A stretch of 64,000 nucleotides of DNA from contig JANQSF010000074.1 of NCBI GenBank assembly GCA_028284155.1, positions 1-64,000 of the forward strand. The letters are read 5' to 3'. This document shows, one piece after another, positions 26,907 through 35,520 of this stretch. Made by a program: the position numbers and the translations under genes. The DNA is from Phycisphaeraceae bacterium (lineage in GTDB: Bacteria > Planctomycetota > Phycisphaerae > Phycisphaerales > Phycisphaeraceae). Position 1 is the stretch's first letter; each line of letters opens with the position of its first letter. Under the pieces are notes generated by a model. It was not told where the DNA came from. It made no database searches and was given only the letters and a program-made list of their open reading frames with translations.

Positions 26907-28262
26907 GTGCCCATTACCCGACGAGCGTTTCTGCGAGCCCACGGCGCGGCGATGGCGCTGCCGTTTCTGCCCTCGGTCGCCCTGGGCGCGGCCGGCCCGG
27001 TGAAGCCGGACAAGAAGCTGGTGATGATGTACGTTCCGAACGGGATGGTCCGCAGGGCGTTTTTCCCGGGCGAAGAAAACGAGGAATTGCCCGGTTTTAT
27101 CGGCGGCTTCAACGCCGACAAGATCAAAGACAAGAAACGCATCGTAAACAAGCCCGGCGTCTACCCGATCCAGTTGACGCCGACGCTGCGGCCGCTGGCC
27201 AAGCTGACCAACGACGTGACGCTCGTGACCGGGCTCGATCGAACGTACAAGAATGGCCAGGACGTCCACGCGCAGGGCGCGTCGTGTTACCTGACCAGTG
27301 TGTCGCCCGAGCAGGCGGCTGACAAGGGCATGCGATACCCAAACGGCCGATCGCTGGATCAGGTCATCGGCGACAAGGTCGGACACAAGACGATCTTCAA
27401 GACACTGGAGATCAGTTGCAACGGCTTCAAAGCGCCGAAGGAAGACATCTACTTCGACAACATCTCGTGGTACGGCCCCGGCCGAATCGCGCCATCGATC
27501 AAGAACCCGCGCAAGCTGTATCAACGCCTGTTCATGGCTGACAGCTACCGCCAGCATGTCGGTGACGTGACCGACCTGATCCTGGCCGACGCCAAAGACC
27601 TGTCCGGCAAGCTCGACGCGCACGACCGGCGAACGATGGACGAGTTCATGCACATGGTCCGCGCGGTCGAGGTGCGGATCGACAAGCTCGAGCAGCGGCT
27701 CAAGGGCGCGTCGATCAAGGAGCCGACCGACGCCGACCTGCCGCGCGGTGAGTACATCCAACTCATGGGCGACATGATGATCCTCGCCCTGCAGATGGGC
27801 ATCACGAACATCTGCACGTTCATGGTCGGCCCGGAGCGTTGGGATGCGCCGCTCATGTACGAGGGCGTGTTCCCCAAGCCCGTGCAGCACCACAACATGA
27901 CGCACAACCAGAAGGGCGACGGCTGGAAAGAACTGCAGAAGATCGACGCGTTCCACATGCGGCAGTACGCCTACATCCTCTCGCGCATGAAGCAGGTCAA
28001 AGAAGCCGACGGGTCGTCGCTGCTGGATAACGCGGTCGTCACGTACGGCGCAGGGCTGGGCGACGGCGCGACGCACCAGTACTTCGACCTGCCGCTGATC
28101 GTGTCGGGTCGAGCACAGGGCGCGATCAAGCAGGGGCGGTTCGTCCAGTGCAAGAGCGGCACGCTCAACTCGAACATGTGGCTGACGGTCGCCAAATTGA
28201 TGGGGCTGGAGACCGAGCAATACGCGGACAGCACCGGCCTGATCTCGGAACTTTGGGCATGA
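26907..28262 (+). CDS. DUF1552 protein, Tat-exported
   Basis: The 451-residue protein begins MPITRRAFLRAHGAAMALPF, a twin-arginine signal, and follows the DUF1552 pattern: VMMYVPNGMV, FPGEENEELP, PTLRPLAKLTNDVTLVTGLD, YPNGRSLDQVIGDKVG and a C-terminal SGTLNSNMWLTVAKLMGLE. DUF1552 proteins are related to DUF1501 and almost always neighbour a DUF1592/DUF1588 gene, as here, where the stop overlaps the next start by four bases (ATGA). Role unknown, probably periplasmic. Confidence 0.87.
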   Translation: MPITRRAFLRAHGAAMALPFLPSVALGAAGPVKPDKKLVMMYVPNGMVRRAFFPGEENEELPGFIGGFNADKIKDKKRIVNKPGVYPIQLTPTLRPLAKLTNDVTLVTGLDRTYKNGQDVHAQGASCYLTSVSPEQAADKGMRYPNGRSLDQVIGDKVGHKTIFKTLEISCNGFKAPKEDIYFDNISWYGPGRIAPSIKNPRKLYQRLFMADSYRQHVGDVTDLILADAKDLSGKLDAHDRRTMDEFMHMVRAVEVRIDKLEQRLKGASIKEPTDADLPRGEYIQLMGDMMILALQMGITNICTFMVGPERWDAPLMYEGVFPKPVQHHNMTHNQKGDGWKELQKIDAFHMRQYAYILSRMKQVKEADGSSLLDNAVVTYGAGLGDGATHQYFDLPLIVSGRAQGAIKQGRFVQCKSGTLNSNMWLTVAKLMGLETEQYADSTGLISELWA

Positions 28263-31243
28263 CGATGCGACGCATGCTTGGCGCGACCGGGAGACCTCAC
28301 GCTACTGGACGAATGACCATTGCGCTGTGCGCGATTGTTGCGTTGATGGCCGGCCAGGCATTTGCAGCCAACGCCGGTTTCGATTCGGTCCTTCGACCCG
28401 CGCTCAAGCAACACTGCGTCAAGTGCCACGGCGACCAGAAGGTCAAGGGCAAGGTCAACCTGTTCGAGATCAAGCGCGGCGATCAGTTGTTGGCCAAGCC
28501 CGACCTGATCAAGGACATGGTCGAAGCGCTCGACGCCCGTGACATGCCGCCGGTCACCGAGCCGAAGCTAGACGACAAGAAGCGCGACGCGATGGTCAAG
28601 ACGCTGCGCGCGATGCTCCGGCAGGCCGTCGCGGGCAAGCAGGCAGAGCGCGTCCGTGTCCGCCGCTTGAACCGTTTCCAATACAACAACTCGATCCGCG
28701 ACTTGTTCCGACTCAACCGGGACGTCTTTCAACTGTCTGAAAAGTTGATGACCCGGCAGTCGAATTACGTGTCATCGGGTGCAGGTCGCATGCCGGACAA
28801 CGTGCTGGCCACCAGCAGGTCGTTGGAGAAGACCGGCGGGATGCGCGGGGTCGAGCCGTTCCCCAAAGACCTGCGTGCGCAGCACGGCTTCGACAACCAG
28901 GCCGACCAACTCACGCTCTCGCCTTTGCTGCTAGAAGCGTTTCTACGTCTGGCCGTGTCGATTGTGGACAGCCCTGACTTCAACCAAGACAACGTCGGCG
29001 TTTGGAACGACCTGTTCGCGCCGCCGTCCAAAGACGCGGACATCAAGCGTGTGTTTGAGTCGCGTCTGCGACCGTTCCTGGTCAAGACGTTCCGCGGCCC
29101 GGTCGACGACGCCACGCTGCGGCGATATGTCGCGTTCGGCCTGGCAAAGATGAGGCAGGGGCTGACGTTCACGCAGAGCATGAAGAAGGCCGTGTCGGCC
29201 GTGCTCTCGTCACCCAAGTTCCTGTATCGCGTCTCGGGCACGCACGGCCCGCAGTACGAGTTGGCCTCGCGTCTGTCGTTTTTCCTGTGGGGCAGTTGCC
29301 CGGACGACGAGTTGCTGGCCTTGGCTGAACGCGGCGAGTTGGCCAAGCGTGACGTGATCGGAAGAACCGTCGACCGCATGTTGGCCGACCCGAAAGTCGA
29401 GCGGTTTCTCGACGCGTTCCCGTCGCAGTGGATGCAGTTGGAGACACTGTTCGGCGCCGCGCCGGACCCGATGCTGTCGGAATACTACAGGCTGGACAAG
29501 GAACGACCTGCCAGCGTGCAGATGGTGCTCGAGCCGTTGCTGCTGTTCGACGCGGTGTTCGTCGAGGATCGGCCGATCGTTGAGTTGATCAAGCCGTCGT
29601 TCGCCTATCGCAGCGACTTCCTTTCGGATTGGTACACGACCGACCTTCAGCCTCCGAAGTTCGACGTCGAAGGGGTTCTGGCGGTCAATAGGCAGAACGA
29701 TGCGCGTCGCGCATCGCTACAAGGCACCATTCGCGACCGTCAAGCCAAGGTCGAGGCGATCGTCAAGCCGGTTCGTGAGCGCTTGTTGGCTGAACGTAAG
29801 CAGGCGTTCGAGCGCGACGGCAGAAAGCCGGTCGATCTGAAACCATTGGCGGCGTGGGAGTTCGATGGCGACCTGAAGGCTTCGGTCGGGAACCTCGACC
29901 TCAAGGCGCACGGCAAGGTCACGTTCGAGAATGGCATGGTCGTGTTGAAACGGGCGTTTCTGCAGAGCACGCCGTTGCAGATCGACCTCAAAGCCAAGTC
30001 GATGGAAGTCTGGATCGCGCTCGACGACGTCGCGCAGCGCGGCGGCGGGGCGATGACGGTCCAGGGGCCGGGCGACTTTTTCGACTCGATCGTGCTGGGC
30101 GAGCGGAAGCCGCGTCACTGGATTTCGGGCAGCAACGGGTTTTCGCGCACGCTCGACTTCCCGGAGTCGACGCCCGAGAGCGCGCAGAAAGACGCGCGGT
30201 TGCACCTGGTCATGGTCTACGACGAGGATGGCACGACGCGCCTTTACCGCAACGGCATGCCATACGGCAAACCGTTTCGCAAGGGGCGGGCGGTGTTCCC
30301 CAAGGGTAAGACATCGATCCTTTTCGGGCTGCGACACCTGCCGGCTGGCGGCAACAAATACCTGAGTGTCCGGATCGATCGCGCCCGTCTGTATGACCGG
30401 GCGCTGACCGCCGAAGAGGTCGCCGCGTCGGCTGGCAACGCACACTTGTATGTATCGAATGACGACCTGCGTAACGCGCTCACGCCGGAGCAGCGTGCCG
30501 AGTCGGACAAGTTGGCCGAAGGCATCAAGGCCGACGAGGCCGCGCTGAAGAACGTGCCGGGACCGATCGACCCGAACAAGCGAAAACAGGAGTTGCGCAA
30601 ACGGTTCGAGAACGACCTGATCGCGAAGGTACGGTCGAACCGTTTTAATCGGGTCACGCTGGACGACCCGCGGTATGGCGGTGTGATCACCAACGCGGCG
30701 ATGTTGACGATGACGTCGTCGCCCAAGCGGACACTGCCGATTGCACGCGGGGCGTGGATCATTGAGGTCGTGCTGAACGACCCGCCGCCGCCGCCGCCGA
30801 ACGACGTACCGCCGTTGAACGAGGATAGCGGGCCCAAGAACCTGACGATTCGTGAGCGATTTGCGGAGCATCGGTCGAACCCGGACTGTGCGGGCTGCCA
30901 TTCGCGGATCGATCCGCTCGGGTTCGCGATGGAGAACTACGACGTGACCGGCCGGTGGCGTGACAAGTATGCCAACGGTCGGGACGTCGATGCCAGCGGC
31001 AAGCTGATGAAGAAGCACGACTTCGCCGGCGCGGTCGAGTTCAAGTCGGCGCTCGTCAAGGAGCGACGACGCTTTGCCACGGCCTTCACCGCTCACCTGC
31101 TGCGTTTCGCCCTGGCCCGCGAACTGGGCCCGGCCGACTCACTTGCGGTTGAAAAGATCGTCGAGAGCACGTCACGAAACGACCACCGCTTGCGCGGCAT
31201 CATCCGGCAGGTCGTCTTCAGTGAGCCATTTCTGCGAAAGTAA
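28259..31243 (+). CDS. DUF1587/1592/1588/1585 cytochrome protein with inserted LamG-like domain
   Basis: The 994-residue protein has a signal peptide (about 18-37) and a PSCyt-type haem site HCVKCHG (C53, C56, H57). DUF1587 (RVRRLNRFQYNNSIRDLF, about 140-200), DUF1595/DUF1592 (LSFFLWGSCPDDELLALAERGEL and FPSQWMQL, about 300-500) and DUF1588/1585 (IRERFAEHRSNPDCAGCHSRIDPLG, about 860-990) follow. Between DUF1592 and DUF1588, residues about 530-740 hold a laminin-G/concanavalin-like domain (AWEFDGDLKASVG, VEVWIALDD-type strands, RLYRNGMPYGKPF, RIDRARLYDRALTAEEV) likely to bind carbohydrate. A PPPPPP stretch joins the parts. It is coupled to the DUF1552 gene. Confidence 0.85.
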   Translation: MTMRRMLGATGRPHATGRMTIALCAIVALMAGQAFAANAGFDSVLRPALKQHCVKCHGDQKVKGKVNLFEIKRGDQLLAKPDLIKDMVEALDARDMPPVTEPKLDDKKRDAMVKTLRAMLRQAVAGKQAERVRVRRLNRFQYNNSIRDLFRLNRDVFQLSEKLMTRQSNYVSSGAGRMPDNVLATSRSLEKTGGMRGVEPFPKDLRAQHGFDNQADQLTLSPLLLEAFLRLAVSIVDSPDFNQDNVGVWNDLFAPPSKDADIKRVFESRLRPFLVKTFRGPVDDATLRRYVAFGLAKMRQGLTFTQSMKKAVSAVLSSPKFLYRVSGTHGPQYELASRLSFFLWGSCPDDELLALAERGELAKRDVIGRTVDRMLADPKVERFLDAFPSQWMQLETLFGAAPDPMLSEYYRLDKERPASVQMVLEPLLLFDAVFVEDRPIVELIKPSFAYRSDFLSDWYTTDLQPPKFDVEGVLAVNRQNDARRASLQGTIRDRQAKVEAIVKPVRERLLAERKQAFERDGRKPVDLKPLAAWEFDGDLKASVGNLDLKAHGKVTFENGMVVLKRAFLQSTPLQIDLKAKSMEVWIALDDVAQRGGGAMTVQGPGDFFDSIVLGERKPRHWISGSNGFSRTLDFPESTPESAQKDARLHLVMVYDEDGTTRLYRNGMPYGKPFRKGRAVFPKGKTSILFGLRHLPAGGNKYLSVRIDRARLYDRALTAEEVAASAGNAHLYVSNDDLRNALTPEQRAESDKLAEGIKADEAALKNVPGPIDPNKRKQELRKRFENDLIAKVRSNRFNRVTLDDPRYGGVITNAAMLTMTSSPKRTLPIARGAWIIEVVLNDPPPPPPNDVPPLNEDSGPKNLTIRERFAEHRSNPDCAGCHSRIDPLGFAMENYDVTGRWRDKYANGRDVDASGKLMKKHDFAGAVEFKSALVKERRRFATAFTAHLLRFALARELGPADSLAVEKIVESTSRNDHRLRGIIRQVVFSEPFLRK

Positions 31244-31419
31244 TGACGGGACGAGTGCGCTCAACGTGCGCAGCGTGTCCTGAAGAGCCTGCTGCCAAAC
31301 GGTTTGCAAGGCTGCCTGCCATGTGTCGTCTTGGGCTCAGGTTCCCCGCTTGACGACGCGTCGAGATGCGATTAGCCTCAGCCCCGGTTCGGTGTGGAAC
31401 ACGGTGGGTAACCGACCGG

Positions 31420-33246
31420 ATGGCCAAAGAAAACACTCATTCCGCGGTGGCGATCGACGAGTTTTACGCGTCGGAAGATGATCGCTTTCTCGAGGCGTTT
31501 CGCGGCATGCGGGGGCATCAGCGATTGGCCGCGTTCGCGGACCGTTGGAAGCGGGACCCGCGCCCTTGGGCCCGGCAGCAGATCTTTGCCTATCTCGACC
31601 TGCCGATGGATTGCCGTGACCATCAGCCGGTCGTCAAACGACTATTCAAACACGCCGAGGAGTCGAAGGACGACGCGTTGATGGGCGCGTTCCTGCGCGC
31701 ATTCGATCGGCTTGTTCAGCCCAAGCGCGTGACGCGCTGGCGGTACGACTGGCAGACACGGCAAAGCTGGCAGGAAGAGTCCCTGCATCGGCCGCGCAAC
31801 ACCGTGCCGCTGAAAGACCACGTGCTGTACACCGACTGGCAGGGTCGTCAGCACAAGTGGCCTGTCAAGGTGCCGAAAGGCGCGAGGCTGTTCTCGTACC
31901 GAACACGGTACTACCTGCGGCGTCGGGCTTGGCGCTACTTCCGACACATGGGTTATCAGCGGCCGGACGACTACACCGCCGCCGTTGCGGACGCCCTGGC
32001 TGGCTATACCGATGACGACCTGAATGCGGGCGAGTTGATCCTCGAATGTTGGGGGTTGATGCACGCCTGTTTCCATCATCACAACGCGGTCGAACACGGC
32101 GCAACTCGCTTTACCGTTGCCGAAGGCCGAAACCTGGGCGACCTGACGCCCGCGCCGCGATTCCCCGAGTTGTGGAATCAGCAGGCGGGTTGTGCCGCGT
32201 TGATGCGGCTGTTGACCGACGCGCGCAGCCGGATGCTCCGCGTCTGGTCGATCCAGATGTTGCGGGCCGACCACCTCGAACGATTGAGCAAGCTGCCCCC
32301 GGAGGAGTTGCTCAAGCTCCTCGACCACCACGACGACGAGGTGCAACAGTTCGCCTCGGAACTGCTCGAACAGTTGTCCGGCCTGGAGACGCTGCCGGTC
32401 AGCCTGTGGTTGCGATTGCTTGAAACAGAGAATCCCATTGCGTTGAGCGCGATATGTGACCTGATGGGGCGGCATGTCTCGGCTGAGCGGCTGGAGTTGG
32501 CTGACTGCATCGCGCTGGCGAAGGCGGAAGCGACGCCGGTGGCGCGGATGGGCTTGGAGTATTTGAAGCAACGCCGCATCGCGTCGGCTGAGGATCGCGA
32601 GGCGATTTGCGCGGTCGCGGAAGGCCAATGCGAAGCCATTGGCCGAGAACTGGCGCAGTGGGCGCTCGGCATCGTCGGTCGCGGCGAGGTGTACGACGTG
32701 GACGTCGTTGTCCGATTCTTTGACAGTTTGTTGCTCTCCGTGCGCCAAGGCGCTTGGGATTGGCTTGTATCGGAGTCGGACGGTCAGCCGACGCCCGGCT
32801 ACCACGACGCCGCGTTGTGGTCCCGGTTGATCGAGACGCCGTTCGACGACGTGCGGATGAAGTTGGTCGACCTGTTGCAGCAGCGCGCGTTTGCTTTCCA
32901 AGCGGCGGGTCGGGGTGACAAGGTCTCGGCTGCGCTGCCCGGCGCGCCGAACGCCGACCTGTCCGCGGTCTGGTCGGCAGTGTTGCTGGGCGTGCATCGC
33001 GGCGGTCGGCAGAAGGTCAAGGCGTTACGGCAGATCAGCGAGGCGATCCGGCAAGCCCCGGGCAGAGCTGACGTGCTATTGCCAGTGCTCGCAGTCGCGA
33101 TCCGATCCGTTCGGCCGGGCGAGGCGGGACACGGCTTGGCGGCGCTCGTCGGTGCCGTCGAAGCGCATCCGGAACTGGCGGCGTTGGTCGCGCGACACCT
33201 GCCCGAACTCGACCTGTCGCCCGCGGCGAAAGGGGGTGCCGGATGA
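31420..33246 (+). CDS. Retron-associated ARM/HEAT-repeat protein
   Basis: The 608-residue protein starts MAKENTHSAVAIDEFYASED. A basic region at about 100-175 is rich in Arg/Trp/Tyr (RWRYDWQTRQSW, YLRRRAWRYFRHMGY). From about 265 to 600 it is a series of helical pairs typical of ARM/HEAT solenoids (RMLRVWSIQMLRADHL, EVQQFASELLEQLSG, PIALSAICDLMGRHV, LAQWALGIVGRG). No enzymatic motif is visible. It ends in an ATGA overlap with the winged-helix/SWIM gene, which is followed by two retron RNA units and a retron RT. From memory, an ARM protein plus a WH-SWIM protein define type XIII retrons, where the pair is the presumed effector module. ATG at 31420 was preferred to an upstream GTG-rich extension. 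Confidence 0.75.
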   Translation: MAKENTHSAVAIDEFYASEDDRFLEAFRGMRGHQRLAAFADRWKRDPRPWARQQIFAYLDLPMDCRDHQPVVKRLFKHAEESKDDALMGAFLRAFDRLVQPKRVTRWRYDWQTRQSWQEESLHRPRNTVPLKDHVLYTDWQGRQHKWPVKVPKGARLFSYRTRYYLRRRAWRYFRHMGYQRPDDYTAAVADALAGYTDDDLNAGELILECWGLMHACFHHHNAVEHGATRFTVAEGRNLGDLTPAPRFPELWNQQAGCAALMRLLTDARSRMLRVWSIQMLRADHLERLSKLPPEELLKLLDHHDDEVQQFASELLEQLSGLETLPVSLWLRLLETENPIALSAICDLMGRHVSAERLELADCIALAKAEATPVARMGLEYLKQRRIASAEDREAICAVAEGQCEAIGRELAQWALGIVGRGEVYDVDVVVRFFDSLLLSVRQGAWDWLVSESDGQPTPGYHDAALWSRLIETPFDDVRMKLVDLLQQRAFAFQAAGRGDKVSAALPGAPNADLSAVWSAVLLGVHRGGRQKVKALRQISEAIRQAPGRADVLLPVLAVAIRSVRPGEAGHGLAALVGAVEAHPELAALVARHLPELDLSPAAKGGAG

Positions 33247-34958
33247 AAGTCACGATGGCCTACCTCGGCCGAAGCGGCATGGTCGGTGGCGGCGGTGGGG
33301 CGCAAGCGTTGAGCCTCGCGCCCAACCTGTCTCGCGAGCCGGTTGCGTTCGACGCGCCGTTGCTCCAGCCGTTGCGTTTTCGCGAGGCGATCTCCGCCTT
33401 GCACGACGTGGTGATCAACGACCTGCGCTTCAAGCCGCGTGACAAGACCGCGTACGAGCAGTGGAAGAAGGACGAGGCGGAGCGGTTGGGTGCGCTGCGC
33501 CGCGCGACGCACAAGCAGGCGAAGGACGAAATCCTTGCCAAGCGGGCCGACGTGCCCAAAGACCTTGAGCGTGTTTACAAACAGAAGCTACGGACGTACT
33601 GGTCGGCCCGTCAGCGCTACTCAAACTATTTGCTCAGGCATGACATGGAGCTTTGGCGGAAGCTCATGCCCTGCGACCCGGTCATCACCGTCGCTAACGA
33701 CGTGGTGTTCTTCGAGTGTTTCTCGGCCGACGAATCGAGTTACGGCTGCCTGACCGTGAACCGCGACGACGGTTTCGGCGCCGGCGACGGTGTGCAACTC
33801 GGCACGACGAATGTGGACTACTCGTGGGACCTGTACAACAACTTTCAAACGTTGCGTTCGTACCGCGAGACGCGGTTCAAGGTTGACCCGGCGGGGTTCG
33901 AGGTCGCCACCGAAGGCAACAGCGACTACCGCGAAGAAAAGATCGACCTGCCCCAGTCGTGGCTGCGCGGGTTCATGCAGGTGCAGCAGGCAATGTCGTT
34001 GCCGGCCACGCGCGTCTCGCTCACACGCGAGGCGGTCTACTCGCTGTTGGTCTGGCTCAAACGCCACCGCGCCAAGACCAGCCCGCGCGCAGTACGGTTC
34101 GAGTTGTTGCCCGGCCAAACGCCACGCCTCGTGCTCGAGCCGTGGGAAAAGGCGATCGACGTCCACGGTGTGACGTACGACGGGCCGCCGACCGAGCCGA
34201 TCCGCGTGTGGGGCCGACAGCGTCTGCTCGTGCTGGCGCGGTTGCTGCCACTGGTCGATTCGTTCGACGTGCATCTGTTGGGGACGGGCTTGCCGCACTT
34301 CTGGGTCGCGCGCATGGGCGAGATGCGCCTGACGCTGGGGCTTAGCGGTTGGACGACCAACGACTGGACTCGCGGGTCGTCATTAGACCTAGTGCTGCCG
34401 CCGGCTGAGCCGTCCGAGTCGTGCGTGACGCGCATCGCCGACTTGTTGCGTGATGAGCGATCGATGACTTTCGATGCGGTTGCCAGCCGGGCCGACGCCG
34501 ACCCGGCCGAAGCGTTGGCAGCGCTCGGCCGTTTGGCGCACAGTGGGCAGGTCATTCGCGACCTGACGGACAACGTCTACCGGTACCGGCAGATCATGCC
34601 GCGCGCCCTGGGCGAGGCGGAGATCGGGCCCGAGTCGTCGGAACTGGTCGGTGCCAAAGACCTGCTGCGGCGAGGCAGGGCGAAGATTACGGGTGACGAA
34701 ACGCTGTCGCGCGGCGCACGCCTTGTCACGGGCAAGGTCGACAATCAAGAACCCGAAGTCCTGATCGACGGCGACGGGCGGATCAAGCGGGGCAAGTGCA
34801 AGTGCAGTCATTACTACCAGTTCGGCCTGCGGGCCGGGCCGTGTCGTCACATGATCGCCCTGCACCGACAAGCCGTCGGTGTGCAGACGTCAGTCGATCG
34901 CGACACCGGCGCGATGAACAGTTGGTTTGAACGTATGAAAGCCCGGATGAAGAGCTGA
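33243..34958 (+). CDS. Retron-associated winged-helix + SWIM zinc-finger protein
   Basis: The 571-residue protein has a long N-terminal region of unknown fold (about 1-385), a winged-helix domain (about 392-450, IADLLRDERSMTFDAVASR and ALGRLAHSGQVIRDL) and a C-terminal SWIM finger with the exact C-x-C...C-x-H pattern: C519, C521, C534, H536 (KCKCSHYY...GPCRHM). SWIM fingers bind nucleic acid or protein. It overlaps the ARM gene by four bases (ATGA), so translation is coupled. The two msr-msd units begin about 25 bases after its stop, suggesting they are transcribed with it or from a promoter in its 3' end. With the ARM protein it is the likely toxic or signalling effector; the mechanism is unknown. 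Confidence 0.8.
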   Translation: MKVTMAYLGRSGMVGGGGGAQALSLAPNLSREPVAFDAPLLQPLRFREAISALHDVVINDLRFKPRDKTAYEQWKKDEAERLGALRRATHKQAKDEILAKRADVPKDLERVYKQKLRTYWSARQRYSNYLLRHDMELWRKLMPCDPVITVANDVVFFECFSADESSYGCLTVNRDDGFGAGDGVQLGTTNVDYSWDLYNNFQTLRSYRETRFKVDPAGFEVATEGNSDYREEKIDLPQSWLRGFMQVQQAMSLPATRVSLTREAVYSLLVWLKRHRAKTSPRAVRFELLPGQTPRLVLEPWEKAIDVHGVTYDGPPTEPIRVWGRQRLLVLARLLPLVDSFDVHLLGTGLPHFWVARMGEMRLTLGLSGWTTNDWTRGSSLDLVLPPAEPSESCVTRIADLLRDERSMTFDAVASRADADPAEALAALGRLAHSGQVIRDLTDNVYRYRQIMPRALGEAEIGPESSELVGAKDLLRRGRAKITGDETLSRGARLVTGKVDNQEPEVLIDGDGRIKRGKCKCSHYYQFGLRAGPCRHMIALHRQAVGVQTSVDRDTGAMNSWFERMKARMKS

Positions 34959-34983
34959 CACCAGGAGACTTTCGTGACTTGAT

Positions 34984-35209
34984 CCAGCGCGGGTGCGTGT
35001 TGTCGGTCTGAGCCTTTTCTGCGGCGAACCGCCGCGGTTGAGATTGACCACCCATGCATCCCCAGGCCCGTTGTTCGTCTGGCCGGGACGCCTATCGGTG
35101 GCCCGGCCGTGACAACCCAAGGGTTGCCTGGCCACCGATAGGCGTCCCGGCCTTGGTGAACGGACCTGGTCCGAGGCCTGAAGTCAGGCCGGCGACCGCA
35201 CCCCGCTGG
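34984..35209 (+). ncRNA. Retron msr-msd unit A
   Basis: The unit is bounded by paired ends that fit retron a1/a2: CCAGCG-C-GGGTGCG (34984-34997) pairs with CGCACCCCGCTGG (35197-35209), 13 bp with one bulged C. Inside come a TGAGC sequence (35009-35013) that could hold the branching G, an msr hairpin GCGGCG-AAC-CGCCGC (35021-35035), a neck CCAGG/CCTGG (35062-35066, 35165-35169) and CCGTT/AACGG, then a perfect 23-bp stem (35081-35103 with 35130-35152) capped by AACCC-AA-GGGTT. This is the architecture expected of a retron RNA upstream of its RT. Seven T residues follow a2 (35210-35216), so a1/a2 could also behave as a terminator. Confidence 0.8.
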
Positions 35210-35458
35210 TTTTTTTGACCCATACTTCGGAGACATTGACCCGGTCTTGAATTGGAATGGGGCGCAGCGCGCCAACGCTGAGCCTGTTCTGCGGCGAACC
35301 GCCGCGGTTGAGATTGACCACCCATGCGTCCCCAAGCCCGTTGTTCGTTTGGCCACCGACGGTACTGTCCGCGCGGGCCAAGCCAACCCAAGGGTTTCCC
35401 AGCGGACAGTACCGTCGGTGGCCTTGGTGAACGGACTTGGTCCGAGGCTTGAAGTCAG
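35009..35458 (+). repeat. Direct repeat of about 180 bp formed by the two retron RNA scaffolds
   Basis: Copy A (35009-35187) and copy B (35279-35458) are direct repeats about 270 bp apart. The first 72 bases differ at 4 positions and the last 35 at 2, while the central long-stem segment (about 72 bases) is mostly unrelated except for the apical AACCC-AA-GGGTT. One of the differences outside the stem is half of a compensated base pair in the neck. The sequences outside the repeat (a1 and a2) are unrelated. Confidence 0.9.
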
Positions 35459-35479
35459 CAGACCGCTCGCCCCATTCCA
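35253..35479 (+). ncRNA. Retron msr-msd unit B
   Basis: A second full unit lies 43 bases after unit A. Its a1/a2 ends are unrelated in sequence to those of A but pair just as well: TGGAATGGGGCG (35253-35264) with CGCCCCATTCCA (35468-35479), extended by AGCG/CGCT. The scaffold matches A: TGAGC at 35279, the same msr hairpin (35291-35305), a neck CCAAG/CTTGG (35332-35336, 35436-35440), and a perfect 22-bp stem (35351-35372 with 35402-35423) with the same AACCC-AA-GGGTT tip. The stem sequence itself differs wholly from unit A. It ends 41 bases before the chosen ATG of the RT. Confidence 0.82.
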
Positions 35480-35520
35480 TTTAACAGTCCGCGCAAGTGT
35501 TCGATGACGAAGCCTTCCCG

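Noticed and set aside
29717..31096. 459-residue minus-strand frame opposite the DUF1592/1588 gene
   Set aside because: The plus strand carries DUF1588 motifs there; the antisense frame has no recognisable domain.
31350..31377. Promoter TTGACG-16-TTAGCC before the retron ARM gene
   Set aside because: The -10 matches poorly to TATAAT and its position, about 40 bases before the ATG, is the only support.
35009..35458. Direct repeats before an RT gene as template and variable repeats of a diversity-generating retroelement
   Set aside because: Differences are not concentrated at adenines, both copies are non-coding and fold into msr-msd-like structures, and the RT has the retron NAxxH and VTG motifs.
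34959..35520. Small protein genes in the region between WH-SWIM and RT genes
   Set aside because: Frames in this stretch run through the perfect inverted repeats and repeat the same peptide because of the duplication; structure explains the sequence better than coding.
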